8,363 bases of DNA, from assembly GCF_035998295.1 (NCBI RefSeq), contig NZ_DASYHS010000243.1, positions 1 to 8,363 on the forward strand, read 5' to 3'. The stretch is from DASYHS01 sp035998295. Lineage in GTDB: Bacteria > Pseudomonadota > Alphaproteobacteria > Azospirillales > Azospirillaceae. Made by a program: the position numbers and the translations under genes. The notes beneath the pieces were generated by a model that was not told the DNA's origin, searched no databases, and was given only the letters and a program-made list of their open reading frames with translations. Below, piece by piece: positions 5,556 to 8,363 of the stretch (position 1 is its first letter; each line of letters begins with the position of its first letter).

Positions 5556-7745
5556 GTGGCGGACGGGCGAACGGAGGTGGAGGCGGGCGCCGAGGCCGGG
5601 CTGCTGCTGCGGCTGCCGGGCGCCGTGCTCGCCTGGGACGCCGGCGGACGGATAGCACTCGCCAACCCGGCGGCATGCGCGCTGTTCGGCGCCGATCCGG
5701 CGGGCCGGCCGCTCGGCGGCCTGCTGCCGGGCCTCGATCCGCGCGCGGACGGCACGCGCGAGCTGGAAGCCCTGCGCGGCGACGGTACCCGGTTCCTGGC
5801 CGAGGTGGCGCTGGCGCCGTCGACCGGGCTGGCCGGCCTCTGCGTCGCGGTGGTGCGCGACGTCGAGGGCCGGCGCCTCGGCGAGGAGCGGCTGCGCGAC
5901 TTCGCCGAGACCGCGTCCGACTGGCTGTGGGAGACCGGGCCCGACCACCGCTTCACCTACATCTCCGACGCCTCCCTCGCCGGCGAGTGCCGCGGCCGCA
6001 CCTTCCTGGAGCTGGCCCTGCGCGAGCCCGGCGACGAGGAGGCCTGGGCCGAGCACCACGCCCGCCTCGACGGACGCGTGCCGTTCCGGGACTTCCAATG
6101 CGTCCTCAACCTGCGCAACGCCGGCACCCGCTACGTCAGCGTCAGCGGCCGCCCGGTCCGGGGGGCGGACGGCGGCTTCGCGGGCTATCGCGGCAGCGCC
6201 GCCGACATCACCGAGGCCGTGCTGTGGCGGCGCGTGCGCGTCGCGACCGAGGTCCGGCTGAAGGCGATCCTGGACGCGGCCGTCGACGGCATCGCGACCT
6301 TGAGCCAGACCGGCAGCATCGAGAGCTTCAACCCCGCGGCCGAGCGGATCTTCGGCTATGGCGCCTCGGAGGTGATCGGCCGGAACATCCGCATGCTGGT
6401 GCCGGTGCCGTTCGAGGCGGGGCGGCCCGACCCGCTGCCGGACTGGATCGCCGAAGGGGGCGGGCGCGTCGTCGAGGGGCGGCGCGAGGACGGCACCGTT
6501 TTCCCGCTGGAGCTGTCGGTCTCGCAGGTGTCGCTGGAGGACGGACGCCTGTTCGTCGCCATCCTGCGCGACATCACCGAGCGGCGGCGGGTCGAGCGCG
6601 AGCTGGAGGAGCACCGCTTCCATCTCGAGAACCTCGTCGAGCAGCGGACCGCGGCCCTCGTCGAGAGCGAGGCGCGCCTGCGCTCGATCCTCGCGGCCTC
6701 GACCGTGCCGCACGTCATCCTGGACGACGCCGACGGCACGATCCGGTTCGCCAACGACAGCGCGGACCGGCTGTTCGGTTTCGGAGCGGGGGAGGGAGGA
6801 GCCGAGACCCTCTACGACCGGCTGTCGGAGCGCGAGGCGTTCCTGGCGCTGCTCGCGCGCGATGGACGGGTGGCGGAGTTCGAGGCGGCGCTGCGCACCG
6901 CCCAGGGCGGCACCTTGTGGGCGTCGCTGTCGGCGATCCCGATGCGCTTCGACGGCGAGGCCTGCATCCTGATCTCCTGCACCGACATCAGCCGGCGCAA
7001 GGAGGTGGAGCTGGCGATGGCCGCCGCGCTCGAGAAGGAGAAGACCCTGAACGAGCAGCAGCAGCGCTTCTTCTCCATGGCCTCGCACGAGTTCCGCACG
7101 CCGCTGACCATCATCGACGCCGTGGTGCAGATGCTGGCGCGATTCGACGGGGAGATGGACGCGGCGGAGCGGCGGAGCGAATACGACAACATCCGCGCCG
7201 CGGTCGCGCGCATGACCAACCTGATGGAGAGCGTGCTGTCGTCCTCGCGCGCGGAGGCGGGGACGCTCCGCCTCAACCTGACGGAGGTCGAGCTGCACGT
7301 CCTGGTGCGCGAGGCGGTCAAGCGCCAGGGGCTGATCGCGCCCGGCCACCGCATCGATCTCGACATCGCGGCCCTGCCCTCGACCGTGACGGGGGATGCG
7401 CGCCTGCTCGACCAGGTGCTCTCCAACCTGCTGTCCAACGCGGTGAAATACTCGCCCGAGGGCAGGCCGATCCAGGTCGTGGGGTCCGGCCACGGGGGCG
7501 TTGCCGTGATCGAGGTGCGCGACCGGGGCGTCGGCATCCCGAAGGCCGAGCTGCCCAGCATCTTCCGGAAATACTTCCGCGCCTCGACCGGCGCCGCGAT
7601 CGCCGGCACCGGGATCGGGCTGCATCTCGTGAAGATGATCGTGGACCTTCATGGCGGCGTGGTCGGCGTCGACAGCGTGGAGGGGGCGGGCAGCACCTTC
7701 GTGCTGCGCCTGCCGGTCGCCGGCCCGCCGGGGAGCGCGCCGTGA
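5556..7745 (+). CDS. Soluble multi-PAS sensor histidine kinase
   Basis: This 729-residue kinase has no membrane segment, so it should sense a cytosolic signal. It carries about four PAS-type domains. PAS1 (10-103) is degenerate. PAS2 (113-220) ends in a PAC-like GSAADITEA. PAS3 (233-344) resembles the FixL PAS, with FNPAAERIFGYGASEVIGRN and ILRDITERRR. PAS4 (372-482) ends in CTDISRRKE. A short coiled segment (345-372) joins PAS3 to PAS4. The catalytic core is complete: H511 in SMASHEFRTPLT, N box N624/N628, G1 box D656-x-G-x-G660, F box F670/F674, and G2 box GTGIGL (684-689). It autophosphorylates on His and probably passes phosphate to the receiver encoded next, with which it overlaps by GTGA. 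The GTG start at 5556 follows a purine-rich GGAAGGGGGG stretch; it is chosen because PAS1 begins directly after it. PAS3 lacks the FixL haem histidine, so oxygen sensing of that kind is unlikely. The ligand is unknown. Confidence 0.9.
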   Translation: MADGRTEVEAGAEAGLLLRLPGAVLAWDAGGRIALANPAACALFGADPAGRPLGGLLPGLDPRADGTRELEALRGDGTRFLAEVALAPSTGLAGLCVAVVRDVEGRRLGEERLRDFAETASDWLWETGPDHRFTYISDASLAGECRGRTFLELALREPGDEEAWAEHHARLDGRVPFRDFQCVLNLRNAGTRYVSVSGRPVRGADGGFAGYRGSAADITEAVLWRRVRVATEVRLKAILDAAVDGIATLSQTGSIESFNPAAERIFGYGASEVIGRNIRMLVPVPFEAGRPDPLPDWIAEGGGRVVEGRREDGTVFPLELSVSQVSLEDGRLFVAILRDITERRRVERELEEHRFHLENLVEQRTAALVESEARLRSILAASTVPHVILDDADGTIRFANDSADRLFGFGAGEGGAETLYDRLSEREAFLALLARDGRVAEFEAALRTAQGGTLWASLSAIPMRFDGEACILISCTDISRRKEVELAMAAALEKEKTLNEQQQRFFSMASHEFRTPLTIIDAVVQMLARFDGEMDAAERRSEYDNIRAAVARMTNLMESVLSSSRAEAGTLRLNLTEVELHVLVREAVKRQGLIAPGHRIDLDIAALPSTVTGDARLLDQVLSNLLSNAVKYSPEGRPIQVVGSGHGGVAVIEVRDRGVGIPKAELPSIFRKYFRASTGAAIAGTGIGLHLVKMIVDLHGGVVGVDSVEGAGSTFVLRLPVAGPPGSAP

Positions 7746-8137
7746 CGGACGCGCCCGTGACCCCGCGCCCCATGATCCTGTGCATCGAGGACGAGCCGGT
7801 GATCCGTTCGGTGATCGCCAGGGTGCTTCGGCGGGCGGGCTACGCCGTGGTGGAGGCCGCGGACGGGGCGCAGGGGCTGCGGGCGATCCGTGCCAGCCGG
7901 CCGGACCTCGTGCTGTGCGACGTCGGCCTGCCGGTCATCGACGGGCTGCGCGTGCTCGACGCGGTACGGGCCGGCGAGGCGGGCGACCCCGGCCTGCCGT
8001 TCGTGATGCTCTCGGCCCTGGCCGAGCCGGGCGACGCCGCCGAGGCGATGCGGCGCGGCGCCGACGCCTATGTCGGCAAGCCCGTCGACCTCGACGGGCT
8101 GCTCGCCGTGCTCGCCGAGCGGCTTTCCAGGCGGTGA
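7742..8137 (+). CDS. Single-domain response regulator (CheY-like receiver)
   Basis: This 131-residue protein is a receiver domain with no output domain. It has acidic pocket E16-D17, phospho-acceptor D60 in LVLCDVGLPVIDG, S91 in the VMLS motif, and K113 in VGKP. All residues needed for phosphorylation and switching are present. The GTG start at 7742 overlaps the kinase stop (GTGA) and has GGGGAG 6 bases upstream. An ATG at 7772 would remove ten poorly conserved residues and is the alternative. Co-translation with the kinase makes it the likely phosphate acceptor. With no DNA-binding or enzymatic part it must act by protein contact, for example in a phosphorelay or on a partner protein; that is inference. 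Confidence 0.9.
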   Translation: MTDAPVTPRPMILCIEDEPVIRSVIARVLRRAGYAVVEAADGAQGLRAIRASRPDLVLCDVGLPVIDGLRVLDAVRAGEAGDPGLPFVMLSALAEPGDAAEAMRRGADAYVGKPVDLDGLLAVLAERLSRR

Positions 8138-8176
8138 AAAAAACCGCTTTACAGGCTCGGCGCAGGGGCCTATATA
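8137..8176 (+). promoter_or_regulatory. Strong promoter, probably of an rRNA operon
   Basis: TTTACA (8148-8153) and TATATA (8171-8176) are separated by exactly 17 bases, a near-consensus housekeeping promoter. A run of seven A (8137-8143) lies just upstream of the -35 box, like an UP element. The promoter follows the receiver stop codon at once, and no terminator is visible between them. Transcription should start near 8183. Confidence 0.65.
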
Positions 8177-8182
8177 CCGGCT

Positions 8183-8363
8183 CCCGACGCGCTGGACGGC
8201 AACGAACGGCGCGGCGGACCTCAAAAAAAGCCCCCGACGACGGAAGCCGAGGCTTCGGCTCGCAGGGGTTTGCGGCTCCCGGTTCCGGGTTGGCTGCGGG
8301 ATCTTTGACAGCGTGAACGAGATCGAGAAGGGATGCGCAGGCGGCGGCCTGGAGCGCGGGACC
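8183..8363 (+). other. Probable rRNA operon leader (16S gene expected beyond window)
   Basis: No convincing protein gene follows the promoter. ATCTTTGACA (8301-8310) resembles the boxA antitermination element (E. coli TGCTCTTTAACA). The following AAGGGATGCGCAGGCGGCGG (8328-8347) resembles, from memory, sequence just upstream of 16S rRNA in alphaproteobacteria. Antitermination and processing before the 16S 5' end would be the role. The 16S start itself is not in the window, so this remains inference. Confidence 0.55.
8245..8260. repeat. Stem-loop in the leader region
   Basis: AGCCGA (8245-8250) and TCGGCT (8255-8260) form a perfect 6-bp stem with a GGCT loop. Outside it, CCCC (8231-8234) can pair with GGGG (8265-8268), and a run of seven A lies at 8223-8229. 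Read on the minus strand this is a hairpin followed about 15 bases later by a T-run, a loose terminator-like layout. On the plus strand it would be part of the folded leader RNA. Confidence 0.4.

Noticed and set aside
6246..6590. Calling the kinase FixL
   Set aside because: PAS3 resembles FixL, but the haem histidine is missing, there are additional PAS domains, and the neighbouring regulator is not FixJ.
5412..7652. 746-codon open frame antisense to the histidine kinase
   Set aside because: It runs through the tRNA gene and opposite a kinase with all catalytic boxes, and its product is low-complexity.
1..8363. CRISPR arrays, insertion sequences or phage genes
   Set aside because: No regularly spaced repeats, transposase-like proteins, terminal inverted repeats or phage proteins were seen in any frame.

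Overview
The window comes from a very GC-rich bacterium. Several things point to an alphaproteobacterium, perhaps of the Rhodospirillales or a methylobacterium-like group: the chemotaxis gene types, the FixL-like PAS kinase, and an rRNA-leader-like sequence at the right edge. This placement rests on recalled family resemblance, not on a database search.

Left third (1-3807, minus strand): a chemosensory operon read right to left. It encodes a soluble methyl-accepting chemotaxis protein (663 aa) with two receptor tip sequences in one chain. Next comes an adaptor with three CheW domains (521 aa), starting 5 bases after the receptor stop. Last is the N-terminal receiver domain of CheB, cut by the window edge and overlapping the adaptor by ATGA. 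Together they suggest a cytoplasmic signalling array: receptor and adaptor would bind a CheA kinase, and CheB would adjust receptor methylation. CheA and CheR are not in the window.

Middle (3808-5434): a 404-base divergent intergenic region with a plausible promoter. It is followed on the plus strand by a two-transmembrane potassium channel with a fused cytoplasmic RCK-type domain (354 aa). The channel gene is visibly less GC-rich than its neighbours. It converges on a complete tRNA-Arg(CCU) gene on the minus strand.

Right part (5435-8137, plus strand): a two-gene two-component operon. A soluble histidine kinase (729 aa) carries about four PAS-type domains plus complete HisKA and ATPase cores. 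It overlaps by GTGA a 131-residue stand-alone receiver. The kinase probably senses a cytosolic cue and phosphorylates this receiver, whose downstream target is not visible.

Right edge (8138-8363): no protein gene. A near-consensus promoter (TTTACA, 17 bp, TATATA) starts 10 bases after the receiver stop. It is followed by a leader with a hairpin, a boxA-like element (ATCTTTGACA) and a sequence resembling alphaproteobacterial 16S rRNA leaders. An rRNA operon probably begins just beyond the window.

No CRISPR array, insertion sequence or obviously new defence system was seen. The least ordinary items are the double-tip receptor paired with the triple-CheW adaptor, and the channel whose RCK domain lacks the usual glycine motif.
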